64,000 bases of DNA from Dictyobacter vulcani. GTDB taxonomy: Bacteria > Chloroflexota > Ktedonobacteria > Ktedonobacterales > Ktedonobacteraceae. Made by a program: the position numbers and the translations under genes. The notes below the pieces were generated by a model. It saw nothing but the letters and a program-made list of their open reading frames with translations. It did not search any database and had not been told where the DNA came from. Every line of letters starts with the position of its first letter. Position 1 is the stretch's first letter. Below, one piece after another: positions 33,450-41,168 of the stretch. The stretch spans positions 2,604,001 through 2,668,000 of the forward strand of contig NZ_BKZW01000001.1 of assembly GCF_008974265.1 (NCBI RefSeq), written 5' to 3'.

Positions 33450-34115
33450 ATGGGTATCGCTCCAGCTGGTCTGATAGGACAATCTCTGCGCCTGGCTCCG
33501 TCTGTACAACGCCCGACTTTTCACGTCGGGCCTTACGCTTTTCTCTGCAATGATGCGCCTGGCCGCGATATCTTACGCCTGGTCGCCCACCTATTCCGCC
33601 CTGGCTGCTTCTTGCACGCCTGTACGCCTGTACGCCTTACGCGCTATGTGAGCACGTCGGCGAGAGTCGTTACTCTCCCTTTTTTCTCTTCTCTCTCCTG
33701 GCTCTTTTCTCTTCAATCTTTTAGCGCCAACCGCCACGCGCCCAACTCCATGACGCGCCTAACCAAAACATCTGAGGCATTATCTGGCTTCCTGAGGCAC
33801 AAACGTTCACGTTTGATGCCGTTGCTCTGTGACGGTGCGAAGCAAGCGTACTACCTGGATACCTGTGCCAGAATTGGAATGGCGACGGTGCTAAGGAAGC
33901 ATCTGAGTATATCACCTTGGCACCGTCGGCATGGAATGCACTGCACAGAGTGTCCAGGTGGAGACGCTAGTCACACGACACGTTGGTCGTCCTCCCTTGC
34001 TGTTCGTTCTCTCACGCTGGCTATGGGATCGCACCCCACGAAACCAGTAACACGTGGGGTGCAAAATACTTTTTCTCTTTTCTCAGTTATATTCTTCTCT
34101 CAAGTTGAAAGGTGA
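33450..34115 (+). CDS. Doubtful ORF of the element (221 residues)
   Basis: ATG 33450 has a strong ribosome site (AAAAGGAG, eight bases upstream, overlapping the previous gene's stop), so ribosomes probably initiate here. Yet the predicted protein is unlike a normal globular protein: Ser, Arg and Leu rich, with low-complexity pyrimidine-derived runs (SSLSWLFSLQSF). The DNA carries at least four stem-loops, some followed by T-tracts. A patch YYLDTCARIGM...HCTECPGGD is more protein-like. The frame may be a short peptide gene followed by structured RNA, or a genuine unusual protein. No family is recognised. Confidence 0.3.
   Translation: MGIAPAGLIGQSLRLAPSVQRPTFHVGPYAFLCNDAPGRDILRLVAHLFRPGCFLHACTPVRLTRYVSTSARVVTLPFFSSLSWLFSLQSFSANRHAPNSMTRLTKTSEALSGFLRHKRSRLMPLLCDGAKQAYYLDTCARIGMATVLRKHLSISPWHRRHGMHCTECPGGDASHTTRWSSSLAVRSLTLAMGSHPTKPVTRGVQNTFSLFSVIFFSQVER
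33511..34080 (+). ncRNA. Candidate structured RNA region of the element
   Basis: Stem-loops in order: GCCCGAC/GTCGGGC (33511-33531) with T-rich sequence after; GAGAGT/ACTCTC (33662-33677) followed by six T; AAACGT/ACGTTT (33801-33814); a compound domain 33853-33959 with outer stem ACCTGGA/TCCAGGT plus CTGTGC/GCACAG and inner stem CGACGGTGC/GCACCGTCG; and GCACCCCACG/CGTGGGGTGC (34031-34062) followed by a T-rich tract. GACGGTGC also occurs at 33831-33838 and could compete for the same 3' arm. No known RNA family is recognised. Confidence 0.45.
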
Positions 34116-34120
34116 TTTCT

Positions 34121-34717
34121 ATGGTAGAAAGTCTTCCGGCTCCGCTTCTGGCGCTCTCTCGGTTAGTTGATGAGGGAAATAAAGAAGCGATACAGGCAAT
34201 TGAAAATATTGCTAGAGACATTCTGGATCAGGATGATCAGCAATTTTACCGTGTTTGTGAAAAGTTGGCTCCTGTGCTCCTGCGTATGGAGGTAAAGAAG
34301 ATCGTAGAGAGTCAGTCTCGTTATCTGTCTTTGCCTCCGCAACTCTCTCAGTTTGAACGTGATCCGGTGTTCCTGGCTGCCCGTCCAGTGGGCCGGTTCT
34401 GGTATCGCTTTGATATGCATACTCTGGATGACGAGGGTTTAGCGGTAGTGCGTGCTCCTCGTCGTTTCTCACGGCATGCCATTTTTCAATATCTGGATAG
34501 TACGGTACGCATTCCTGATGTTGAGCTTCATTTGGAGGTGCCGCTCTCCTATCGGGTCGGTGAGTTGGTGGGCTGGCTCTCCGCTCTGGCGACTTCACAA
34601 CGCGATGACGCCCAGGCCGGAATAGTGATGCTTTCTGCGTTGGTGGCTCCGCTCCTTGTCTCTGCTCCTGTTCAGTCAACTGCTCCAGCTGGCCGCCTTC
34701 GGGCTGGTAGAAAGTAG
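34121..34717 (+). CDS. Element cargo protein of unknown function (198 residues)
   Basis: I do not recognise this family. The N-terminal half is acidic and helical (SRLVDEGNKEAIQAIENIAR, FYRVCEKLAPVLLRMEVKKI); the second half has beta-like stretches (DPVFLAARPVGRFWYRFDMH, VELHLEVPLSYRVGELVGWL) and an Ala/Pro/Arg-rich basic tail (APAGRLRAGRK). The start is ATG 34121 with AAAGG nine bases upstream; the frame extends to GTG 34112. There are no membrane segments. It lies between the structured region and the zinc-ribbon gene in one plus-strand set with the recombinase. Confidence 0.6.
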   Translation: MVESLPAPLLALSRLVDEGNKEAIQAIENIARDILDQDDQQFYRVCEKLAPVLLRMEVKKIVESQSRYLSLPPQLSQFERDPVFLAARPVGRFWYRFDMHTLDDEGLAVVRAPRRFSRHAIFQYLDSTVRIPDVELHLEVPLSYRVGELVGWLSALATSQRDDAQAGIVMLSALVAPLLVSAPVQSTAPAGRLRAGRK

Positions 34718-34723
34718 GGTGTG

Positions 34724-34882
34724 ATGGATCTGTTCCATACCTATTGCCATAGTTGCAAGAAGATGGCTGATTGTAAGCCTTTGGCCTGGCGAAAGGATCA
34801 ACACGGCACATGGCGCATCCGCTTACTTTGTCCTGGGTGTTGGGATCGCTATAAGAGGCGTCTATCTGGTGGTTCTCATTAA
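34724..34882 (+). CDS. Small zinc-ribbon protein (52 residues)
   Basis: ATG 34724 follows AGGGTGTG and opens a 52-codon frame with two CXXC-type knuckles: CHSC (residues 8-11; a further Cys at 17) and CPGC (about 37-40), the hallmark of a small zinc ribbon, with a basic C-terminus (WDRYKRRLSGGSH). It starts six bases after the preceding stop and ends 27 bases before the recombinase gene, so it is part of the same transcript. Small zinc ribbons in such elements may act as transcription or recombination accessory factors; the role here is unknown. Confidence 0.6.
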   Translation: MDLFHTYCHSCKKMADCKPLAWRKDQHGTWRIRLLCPGCWDRYKRRLSGGSH

Positions 34883-34909
34883 GCTGTTCTGTTATAGAAA
34901 GGGTGATAC

Positions 34910-35926
34910 ATGAAACTTACTGATGCGGTTAAGGGTTATCTGCTTAGTCGTCGGGCTAAATGCAATGATAGGACTATTGAGTGGTATCGTCAAAAGCTGG
35001 CGCATTTTTGTGCGGTGCTCCAGCAGGAGTATGAAGTGACCAGGCTGGAAAAAGTGACGGTGACACATCTGCGCTTATTCGTCGAGCATATGAAGCTCAC
35101 TAAGTCTACTGAGAACCATCCATATAAGCCTAAAGGCTCTGATGATAATATCAGTGATCTCACTGTTAAGGGTTATGTGCAAGCTATTAAGGGTTTCTTT
35201 AACTGGTGTGAGAGAGAGGAGCTCCTAAAGAAGAATCCTGCTTCTAAACTGGATAATCCGAAGGTTGGTAGATATGTCATTAAGACTTTCTCCTCTGAGC
35301 AAATCAAAGCTATGCTGGATGTGTGTGATACACGTACACCTACTGGCTATAGAGATTACATGATTATTCTGTTGCTGCTGGATACTGGTATAAGGCTGTC
35401 TGAGCTGTGCGGTTTAACTCTGGATCGTGTTTACCTGGGTGTCAAAGATCAGGCATTTATAAAGGTTATGGGCAAGGGTCGTAAAGAACGTGAGGTCGGT
35501 CTAAGTGTGGAAGTGGCTGAATGTTTGTGGAAATATATCAATGTCTATCGCAAACCAAAGAATACGGCTGAGCGAACTTTGTTGATCAGTATCCATGGCC
35601 AGGTGCTTACATTGTTTGGTGTTGAACAGATGTTACAAGAGATTGCTAAGAAAACTGATATAAAAGGTGTGCGTGTGTCTCCTCATACTTTTAGGCATAC
35701 CTTCTCGAAGATGTTTCTAGAGAATGGCGGTGATATATATAAGCTCTCTTTGCTCCTGGGACATAGCAGTGTAGTTGTGACTGAAAACTATCTCAAGGAC
35801 TTTGAAAGTCGGGTGGCTCGGCAAGGACAGATACAGCATTCTCCTGTAGCTAATATGAAACTGGCTAAACAAAAAGGCGGATTTAGGAAAATCAAAAAGG
35901 ATTTTCTTGAGGACCAACTTTCATAA
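34910..35926 (+). CDS. Tyrosine recombinase/integrase of the element
   Basis: A 338-residue integrase. The N-terminal SAM-like core-binding domain (residues 1-100; TIEWYRQKLAHFCAVLQQEY) is followed by the catalytic domain with all key residues: Arg in DTGIRLSELCGL (about 163), Lys in VMGKGRKEREV (about 187), the HTFRHTF box (about 261), His in LLLGHSSVV (about 284) and nucleophile Tyr in ENYLKDF (about 294). It should cut and rejoin the 48-bp tRNA-Thr att core. The start is ATG 34910 with AAAGGG seven bases upstream; it ends 135 bp before attR, the expected place. A basic tail (KQKGGFRKIKKDF) is present. Confidence 0.95.
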   Translation: MKLTDAVKGYLLSRRAKCNDRTIEWYRQKLAHFCAVLQQEYEVTRLEKVTVTHLRLFVEHMKLTKSTENHPYKPKGSDDNISDLTVKGYVQAIKGFFNWCEREELLKKNPASKLDNPKVGRYVIKTFSSEQIKAMLDVCDTRTPTGYRDYMIILLLLDTGIRLSELCGLTLDRVYLGVKDQAFIKVMGKGRKEREVGLSVEVAECLWKYINVYRKPKNTAERTLLISIHGQVLTLFGVEQMLQEIAKKTDIKGVRVSPHTFRHTFSKMFLENGGDIYKLSLLLGHSSVVVTENYLKDFESRVARQGQIQHSPVANMKLAKQKGGFRKIKKDFLEDQLS

Positions 35927-36060
35927 ACTGCCTGTAGAAGATATACGGTTCTTAGAAAATTGACGATTGGTGACAATCTGGTAGAAAGTTTTTAGGGGTT
36001 TATTGTTCTGCTCTTGAGCTCGTTTGGTGGGTCTTGAGGGGCAACGGTTGCCAAAAATAG

Positions 36061-36108
36061 AAAAGAGCCGAAGGTCAGGATTGAACTGACGACCGACGGT
36101 TTACAAAA
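36061..36108. repeat. attR: 48-bp direct repeat within tRNA-Thr
   Basis: Identical to 31744-31791. Integration by recombination at this site regenerated a complete tRNA gene, since the element carries its own 3' tRNA segment. Confidence 0.93.
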
Positions 36109-36138
36109 CCGTTGCTCTACCACTGAGCTACTTCGGCT
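36065..36138 (-). tRNA. tRNA-Thr (anticodon UGU)
   Basis: A full cloverleaf on the minus strand: acceptor stem AGCCGAA/TTCGGCT, D-arm GCTCAGTGGTAGAGC, anticodon arm ACGGT-TTTGTAA-ACCGT with anticodon TGT, T-arm GTCAG-TTCAATC-CTGAC. No CCA is encoded. It reads ACA codons. Its 3' half is the target site for the neighbouring integrative element and remains intact. Confidence 0.95.
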
Positions 36139-36167
36139 AGTACTGTAGTCTCGCGACCACAGGAAGC

Positions 36168-36196
36168 AGTATACACTTTCATTTATGAGTTGTCAA
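36168..36196 (-). promoter_or_regulatory. Promoter of tRNA-Thr
   Basis: A perfect TTGACA (36191-36196), a 17-bp spacer and TATACT (36168-36173) on the minus strand, about 30 bp before the mature 5' end of the tRNA. Confidence 0.8.
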
Positions 36197-36228
36197 TACT
36201 TTTTTTCATCAAAATTTATCCTCCAGTT

Positions 36229-36262
36229 AGCTTAAGAACTTAAGAACTTAAGAGCTTAAGAC
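36229..36262. repeat. Four short tandem CTTAAG repeats
   Basis: Four copies of CTTAAG(A) in an 8-bp phase upstream of the response regulator gene. Each core is a palindrome. It may be an iterated protein-binding site or slippage-generated sequence; 36139-36462 otherwise holds only the tRNA promoter and the regulator's leader. Confidence 0.5.
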
Positions 36263-36462
36263 AATTGTGTGCAGAGTGTCATTACTAAACTCAGCCATGT
36301 ATTTGAGCTCGATTTATGTCTTGCTAAGAATCGCTGCTTTATTCCTAAGTGAAATTTAATATAAACAGGGCCTTTTGGCGAAACCTCTTCTTCATTCCGG
36401 TCGTAATCTATTCTATTAGAACAAAAAATAGTGTTGTTTATAGTGAGGGGGGGAGGCCTGAT

Positions 36463-36873
36463 ATGCAACAACCATTTAAAGAAGAATTCCATATGGATAA
36501 AGATATAACACATAAAACTATTCTTGTTGTCGAGGATGACGATAGCATCGGTTCTTTACTGGTCGATGCGTTATCTCAAGAGACTTCGTATACTACTATA
36601 TTGGTGACTGACGGTTTGCAAGCGTTAAGGGTTATGAGTTCTATTAAGCCTTGTCTGGTAATAACCGATTATCTCTTGCCGCACATGGATGGCCTGGAGC
36701 TGTGTGATCGTGTTCGTTCAATGACTGAGACCGCTGATGTGCCGACGATTCTGATGAGTGCGCATATGCCGGAAAAAGAAGTGCGTAAGCGCGATCTGGT
36801 CAGTTTGCCGAAGCCTTTTGAATTGGATGATTTACTGGATAAAATAGAGTCTTTAATGGAGCGTTCAGCATAA
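36463..36873 (+). CDS. Single-domain response regulator (CheY-like receiver)
   Basis: A 136-residue receiver domain with an N-terminal tail: acidic pair VVEDDDS (about residues 23-29), phosphoacceptor Asp in VITDYLLPHMDGLE (about 69), the switch Ser in LMSAHMPE (about 97) and conserved Lys in LPKPFE (about 114). It has no output domain, so it relays phosphate or acts by protein contact. ATG 36463 is chosen because GGAGG lies seven bases upstream; the frame remains open to 36349. There is no kinase beside it, so its partner is elsewhere. It ends at a bidirectional terminator. Confidence 0.9.
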   Translation: MQQPFKEEFHMDKDITHKTILVVEDDDSIGSLLVDALSQETSYTTILVTDGLQALRVMSSIKPCLVITDYLLPHMDGLELCDRVRSMTETADVPTILMSAHMPEKEVRKRDLVSLPKPFELDDLLDKIESLMERSA

Positions 36874-36902
36874 ATATATGATGATGAATATATTCTCAAG
36901 TT

Positions 36903-36938
36903 AAAAAAGGATGTCAATACTCGACATCCTTTTTTTTA
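36903..36938. terminator. Bidirectional terminator
   Basis: The stem AAAGGATGTC/GACATCCTTT (36906-36915 and 36923-36932), a seven-base loop, an A-run before and eight T after, between the convergent response regulator and DUF2785 genes. Confidence 0.88.
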
Positions 36939-36946
36939 TGCTTGCA

Positions 36947-37807
36947 TTACTCTTTGTCGTTGCTTTTCTGTTCTAAATAGACTTCATCTAGCTTAGAAAG
37001 AGTTGTGGAGATGCGCTCGGTGATGAGTGGCGCTATGTTGTCCCAATGTAACAAAAAGTATAGGCTGCGCAGGACATTCTTGGCATTGGTGATGCGGGTC
37101 CAACTGACGACGTCGAGTTCACGCGAGACAGCGCACATCTCCAGCCATTTGTCGATAAAGCTATCTTCCACCTGATGTCCAAGGATCATATGGTGCGGAA
37201 TTTTTGCCAGGCGGATATCTTCTTCCTGGTAGAGTGGTGTGGCCAGGGTCACTAGCTTGCTTACTCCAATCAGAATATCCTGGCGGTCTTTGGCGGACAT
37301 ATGTGGATGTTGGGCGCACTCGTCCAGGGCGTTCGCAAGATGAGCCATGGCATGAGCCCAGCCTTTGTTTTCAACATAGCCGCGCCAGTCTTTTTCTTGT
37401 TGCGCGTAGTGCATAAGCTTTTCTTTGGTGGTGACAATCGCTGATGCTGGAAATTGTGGTTTGGGAGCATCATTAAAGAGAATCGAGGCGATGATCAAGC
37501 ACGAAAAGCTGCGCATGAATACTGTGTCGGTGTCTGCTTCACCAATGGCATAGAATAAATGCTCTTTGTCAGTGGCGATGGAGAGTAGTTCTTGTAGTTG
37601 TTCCGTGGTTAATTTCTGGTCGTCGATGATGCTTCTGCCCAGGATAATATAACTCAGGTCATCGCGCAGTTCTGGATCTGGCGAGGCGAAATTAGGCAAG
37701 AGGGCCTTTGCAAAGGCGAATGCATCTATATCCTCGGGTAATTGATAATCATTGTTGGCGATTGTCTGTAAAAATTCTTTATTTTGTGCTTGCTCTATGT
37801 CTTGCAT
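36947..37807 (-). CDS. DUF2785 family protein
   Basis: A 286-residue helical cytosolic protein. The DUF2785 pattern is recognisable: LRDDLSYIILGRSIID, VFMRSFSCLIIASILFNDAP, the WAHAMAHLANALDECAQHPH box (about 150) and a C-terminal helical repeat (NVLRSLYFLLHWDN). The box with HxxAH-like spacing might bind metal, but no activity is established. The length is usual for the family. The start is ATG 37807. It stands alone, convergent with the single-domain response regulator. Confidence 0.8.
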   Translation of the reverse strand: MQDIEQAQNKEFLQTIANNDYQLPEDIDAFAFAKALLPNFASPDPELRDDLSYIILGRSIIDDQKLTTEQLQELLSIATDKEHLFYAIGEADTDTVFMRSFSCLIIASILFNDAPKPQFPASAIVTTKEKLMHYAQQEKDWRGYVENKGWAHAMAHLANALDECAQHPHMSAKDRQDILIGVSKLVTLATPLYQEEDIRLAKIPHHMILGHQVEDSFIDKWLEMCAVSRELDVVSWTRITNAKNVLRSLYFLLHWDNIAPLITERISTTLSKLDEVYLEQKSNDKE

Positions 37808-37944
37808 GAATGCTCCTTATTACTACCACGCTCCCATATTACATACGGGTCAGGTCCGCTAGTTGGTGACAGAATTGCTATTATCTGGCAGAACTGAGTG
37901 TATGCCCCCGGATTTTGAGCACATATTGCTGACGTCTTTTCTTG

Positions 37945-37999
37945 TCTGATAAAGAAAGAGGAGGAAGGCACTGGTCGCTCCTCCTCTTTCTTTATCAGA
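37945..37999. terminator. 21-bp perfect stem-loop with T-run
   Basis: The arms 37945-37965 and 37979-37999 are exact inverted repeats (start TCTGATAAAGAAAG) with a 13-base loop, followed on the plus strand by eight T. It lies eight bases beyond the amidase stop codon, so it ends that gene even though the classical T-run is on the other strand. Confidence 0.65.
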
Positions 38000-38007
38000 T
38001 GTTTTTT

Positions 38008-39435
38008 TTAATCACGAGTTGGCAGTCCGCGTTGATGCCAGTCCGTCAGTTGCTGATAGGCATGCACAATTCGTAGAACCGTGGCTTCTTCAAAGGCTTT
38101 GCCGACGATCTGTAGACCAATTGGTAGCTCCTGACTGTTAAAGCCGGCAGGAAAGGATACTGTGGGCAGGCCAGCCAGGTTGAATGGCATGGTGAGGCGC
38201 AGGTAGGCGCTGGTGGCCTCTTCGGTTACTCCATCTATTTCAATGCTTTTGTTCGTTTGCTCAATGGGAATCGCCGGGGTGGGAATGGTTGGTAGCACGA
38301 AGGCATCCACGCGTTGCATGATGCTGCGCAAGCGGCTGGCGAAGACGCGACGTTCCTGCTGGGCATTCAGATAGGCCACAGCCGAGATCTGCTCACCTTC
38401 CTGGAGTCGTGTGCGCACCAGATCGCTATATAGTTCACCTTTGGCGGGATACCAGCCTTTCTGCATATGGGCCAGGGTTGCCTCAGGTTTCTGGACCGTG
38501 CGATAGAGGTCCATGGTTGGCTTTGGGAGCTCAATATTGACGATCTCGGCTCCCTCTTCCTCCAGCACCCGACAGGCGGCACGCCAGGCCAGACGTACCT
38601 CTGGATCAAGTGGATTGACAAAGTCGTCCTGGGGAACGCCCAGACGTAATCCCTGCAGGGATAGCGGTCCACGGCCTTCGACTCCTTCTATCAGGGTGGC
38701 GGTGGCGCGATTGGGCGACGTTGGTGGTCCTGAGACGCTGTTAGGATCGCGTGGATCATATTTCATAATAGCGTCAAAGATGATGGCACAATCCTCGGCA
38801 CTGCGTCCAATCGGGCCCACATGATCGAGTGACCAGCTCAAGGGCACAACCCCATAGCAACTGACACGGCCATAGGTTGGCTTGAGTCCGGTCATGCCAC
38901 AGCAGGCCGCTGGAATACGAATCGAGCCGCCCGTATCGGTGCCAATGGCTCCCAGGCTCATCCCGGTCGCGACCGCCGCCGCTGAACCGCCGCTGGAGCC
39001 TCCAGTGGTACGGCTGTGGTCCCAGGGATTACGCGTTGGTGGAGCATAAGGACCGTACGCAAACTCAAAGGTATTGGTTTTACCAATGATAATGGCGCCC
39101 GCTTTACGCAATTGCTCAATCACCATGGCATCTTCGGTTGAAATATTATGCTCCAGCACTTTTGAGCTGGCAGTGGTGGGAAAGCCCTTGACGGCGATCA
39201 GATCCTTGACCGCGATAGGAATCCCATGCAGCGGACTGCGATAGAGGCCGGTACGTTGTTCGCGCTCTGCCTGATCGGCATCCTTGAGGGCCTGCTCACG
39301 CAGCACGGTTACATAAGCCTGAATCTCACCATCAACTGCATCAATCTGTTCTAACGTCTCTAAGACCAGCTCTACCGGGGTAATGAGACCCGAGTGAATC
39401 TCGTCGGCCGCTTCACGTATGGATGTATAAGGCAT
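38008..39435 (-). CDS. Amidase signature family enzyme (GatA/AtzF-like)
   Basis: A 475-residue hydrolase with the Ser-cisSer-Lys triad of amidases: Lys in [10 protein letters not shown] (about 77), cis-Ser in [16 protein letters not shown] (about 152) and the nucleophile Ser in [12 protein letters not shown] (about 176). Family members cleave amides or act as GatA in glutamyl-tRNA(Gln) amidotransferase; there is no gatB or gatC here and the C-terminus ([18 protein letters not shown]) fits general amidases or the Asp-tRNA/Glu-tRNA subunit equally. A free-standing amide hydrolase is the more likely role. The start is ATG 39435. Confidence 0.9.
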   Translation of the reverse strand: MPYTSIREAADEIHSGLITPVELVLETLEQIDAVDGEIQAYVTVLREQALKDADQAEREQRTGLYRSPLHGIPIAVKDLIAVKGFPTTASSKVLEHNISTEDAMVIEQLRKAGAIIIGKTNTFEFAYGPYAPPTRNPWDHSRTTGGSSGGSAAAVATGMSLGAIGTDTGGSIRIPAACCGMTGLKPTYGRVSCYGVVPLSWSLDHVGPIGRSAEDCAIIFDAIMKYDPRDPNSVSGPPTSPNRATATLIEGVEGRGPLSLQGLRLGVPQDDFVNPLDPEVRLAWRAACRVLEEEGAEIVNIELPKPTMDLYRTVQKPEATLAHMQKGWYPAKGELYSDLVRTRLQEGEQISAVAYLNAQQERRVFASRLRSIMQRVDAFVLPTIPTPAIPIEQTNKSIEIDGVTEEATSAYLRLTMPFNLAGLPTVSFPAGFNSQELPIGLQIVGKAFEEATVLRIVHAYQQLTDWHQRGLPTRD

Positions 39436-39588
39436 AACGCTCTACTCTCTCCTGGATTATTTTCATCTTGTTTGTCTGTATTTCGGATGGCTATTGTTTT
39501 ATGGCTATTACAATCTATTTTGTCTGCTCTATTGTATCAGCTTGCAGAACCCCCCAATGGATGTGGGTGGTGAAATCGTAAATGTAGA

Positions 39589-39614
39589 TAGGTTCGATTA
39601 TAAGGCCGAACCTA
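39589..39614 (-). terminator. Short stem-loop at the end of the histidine kinase gene
   Basis: The stem TAGGTTCG/CGAACCTA with a ten-base loop, overlapping the TAG stop codon. The same TAGGTTCG/CGAACCTA pair forms the outer part of the terminator at 46040. Confidence 0.5.
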
Positions 39615-41168
39615 CCAGATATGTCTGGGAGAGCTTGTGCTAGAGCCGGATTTCGCGGCTGCGGTCAGGCGCTCTTTGGGCTGGATGTCAGGAGTGGTTG
39701 GTAAGGTGATGGTAAAGGTACTGCCTTTGCCTGGCTGGCTATCCACACTGATGCTGCCTTGATGCGCATTGACCGTCCATTCTACGATCGCCAGTCCGAG
39801 TCCACTGCTGCCGCCACCATCGCGAATACGCGCTTGATCAGCACGGTAAAAGCGCTCAAAGATATGCGGTAGATGCTCGGCGTCGATGCCGATACCGGTG
39901 TCCTGTACGGTGAGGATGGCTTGTTTAGAGTTGTTGATGACACTCAGCCGGATGCAGCCACCGGCATTGGTATAGGCAATCGCGTTATCCAACAAATTCA
40001 TGACCATCTGGATTAGTCGCGTCTCGTCGCCCATGATCATGGTGGGTTGTAACTGGTCGCGATAAATCGTGATATGGCGCTCTTCCGCCAGCATATCGGC
40101 GTTGGCCGCCACGACATCTGCCAACTGATCCAGGCGGACGGGCTCAAGTTCCAGTTTGGTCTGACCTTCATCACCACGGGCCAGGGCCAGCAGATCATTG
40201 ATTAAGCGACCGAGGCGTTCAGATTCCAGATTGACGTTGCGTAGGACGCCAATATATTCTTCCTGGGTGCTGGCATGCAGTAAGGCGACATCGGTTGTAC
40301 TACGGATAACGGCGACGGGGGTGCGGAGTTCATGGGAGGCATCCGCTACAAAGCGGCGCTGCCGTGAGAAAACCGCTTCTAAACTCTCGATCATTTCGTT
40401 CAGGGTTACTGCTAGAAAATATACTTCATCGCGTGCTTTGGGCACAGGTACGCGTTGATGCAGGTCACCTTCTTTAATGGATCGGGCGGTGCGAATCAGG
40501 TTATGGATGGGGGCAAAAGCGCGTGAGGCCAACCAGTAACTGCCCAGCGCGCTGAAAAGGAGTACAACTACGCCCATCACCAATAATTCATTGGCCACGT
40601 GTCGCAGCATCAGTTGTAGCTCATCTAAAAATTGGCCGACCTGTACGACGCCAACCAGATGCCCGTTTTTGATAATGGTCCGGCTATAGATACGAGCATC
40701 CTGGGTACCATCTCGACTTTTAACTGTATCTTCCCAGGGATCTCCCTTTAATGTCTGCGCGACACTATTAGCAGGCACATTGAGTGTCCGAAACGCTGGA
40801 GTAGAGCGGTAGGGTTTACCATCTTGATCAAAAATACTTACCAGAATATTATCATTGACGCTATGGGGGGGAGCCGTATTGTTGTTTGCTTGCTGGTCAA
40901 ATCCAGGAAGATCCCCTACGGATTCGTGCATTTGTATGTGGTTATCTTGCAGATAAATCTCTCCGGCGATTTGTTCGGCCCGGCTTTGTAGTGTGCTATC
41001 CAGGCTGCGCGCCAGTGAGGTTTGTAAATGTTGATAGAGGAAAGCGCTGGCCCCAAACAGGAGTATCGCGAAGACACAGGTGAACCAGAGCGTCAACTGT
41101 AAACGGATACCAAGGGGCCACCATGGTCGGGCAGGCAATTTTAATACTGGCCGTTTTAGTTGTTTCAT
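39612..41168 (-). CDS. Membrane sensor histidine kinase
   Basis: A 518-residue OmpR-partner kinase. Helix 1 (about residues 22-44), an extracytoplasmic sensor of about 140 residues, helix 2 (about 192-214), HAMP, a HisKA dimerisation domain with FVADASHELRTPVAVI (phospho-His, about 278), then an HATPase_c domain with N box MNLLDNAIAYT, G1 DTGIGID and G2 SGLGLAIVEW. The start ATG 41168 has AAAGGAG nine bases before it and overlaps the regulator's stop as ATGA, so the two are translationally coupled. The signal is unknown. A Pro/Ser-rich tail follows the ATPase domain. Confidence 0.95.
   Translation of the reverse strand: MKQLKRPVLKLPARPWWPLGIRLQLTLWFTCVFAILLFGASAFLYQHLQTSLARSLDSTLQSRAEQIAGEIYLQDNHIQMHESVGDLPGFDQQANNNTAPPHSVNDNILVSIFDQDGKPYRSTPAFRTLNVPANSVAQTLKGDPWEDTVKSRDGTQDARIYSRTIIKNGHLVGVVQVGQFLDELQLMLRHVANELLVMGVVVLLFSALGSYWLASRAFAPIHNLIRTARSIKEGDLHQRVPVPKARDEVYFLAVTLNEMIESLEAVFSRQRRFVADASHELRTPVAVIRSTTDVALLHASTQEEYIGVLRNVNLESERLGRLINDLLALARGDEGQTKLELEPVRLDQLADVVAANADMLAEERHITIYRDQLQPTMIMGDETRLIQMVMNLLDNAIAYTNAGGCIRLSVINNSKQAILTVQDTGIGIDAEHLPHIFERFYRADQARIRDGGGSSGLGLAIVEWTVNAHQGSISVDSQPGKGSTFTITLPTTPDIQPKERLTAAAKSGSSTSSPRHIW

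Larger units (their letters stand above)
31744..36108. mobile_element. Integrative element in tRNA-Thr (about 4.3 kb)
   Basis: The boundaries are the 48-bp perfect direct repeats at 31744-31791 (attL) and 36061-36108 (attR, inside the intact tRNA gene). A tyrosine recombinase gene lies next to attR, the standard layout of tRNA-targeting integrative elements. Cargo in order: a HTH/GNAT-like regulator (minus strand), then a plus-strand set of a 149-residue protein, a doubtful ORF in a structured region, a 199-residue protein, a 52-residue zinc-ribbon protein and the recombinase. There are no capsid, terminase, replication or conjugation genes. The size and content fit a satellite-like element depending on a helper. 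Confidence 0.88.
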
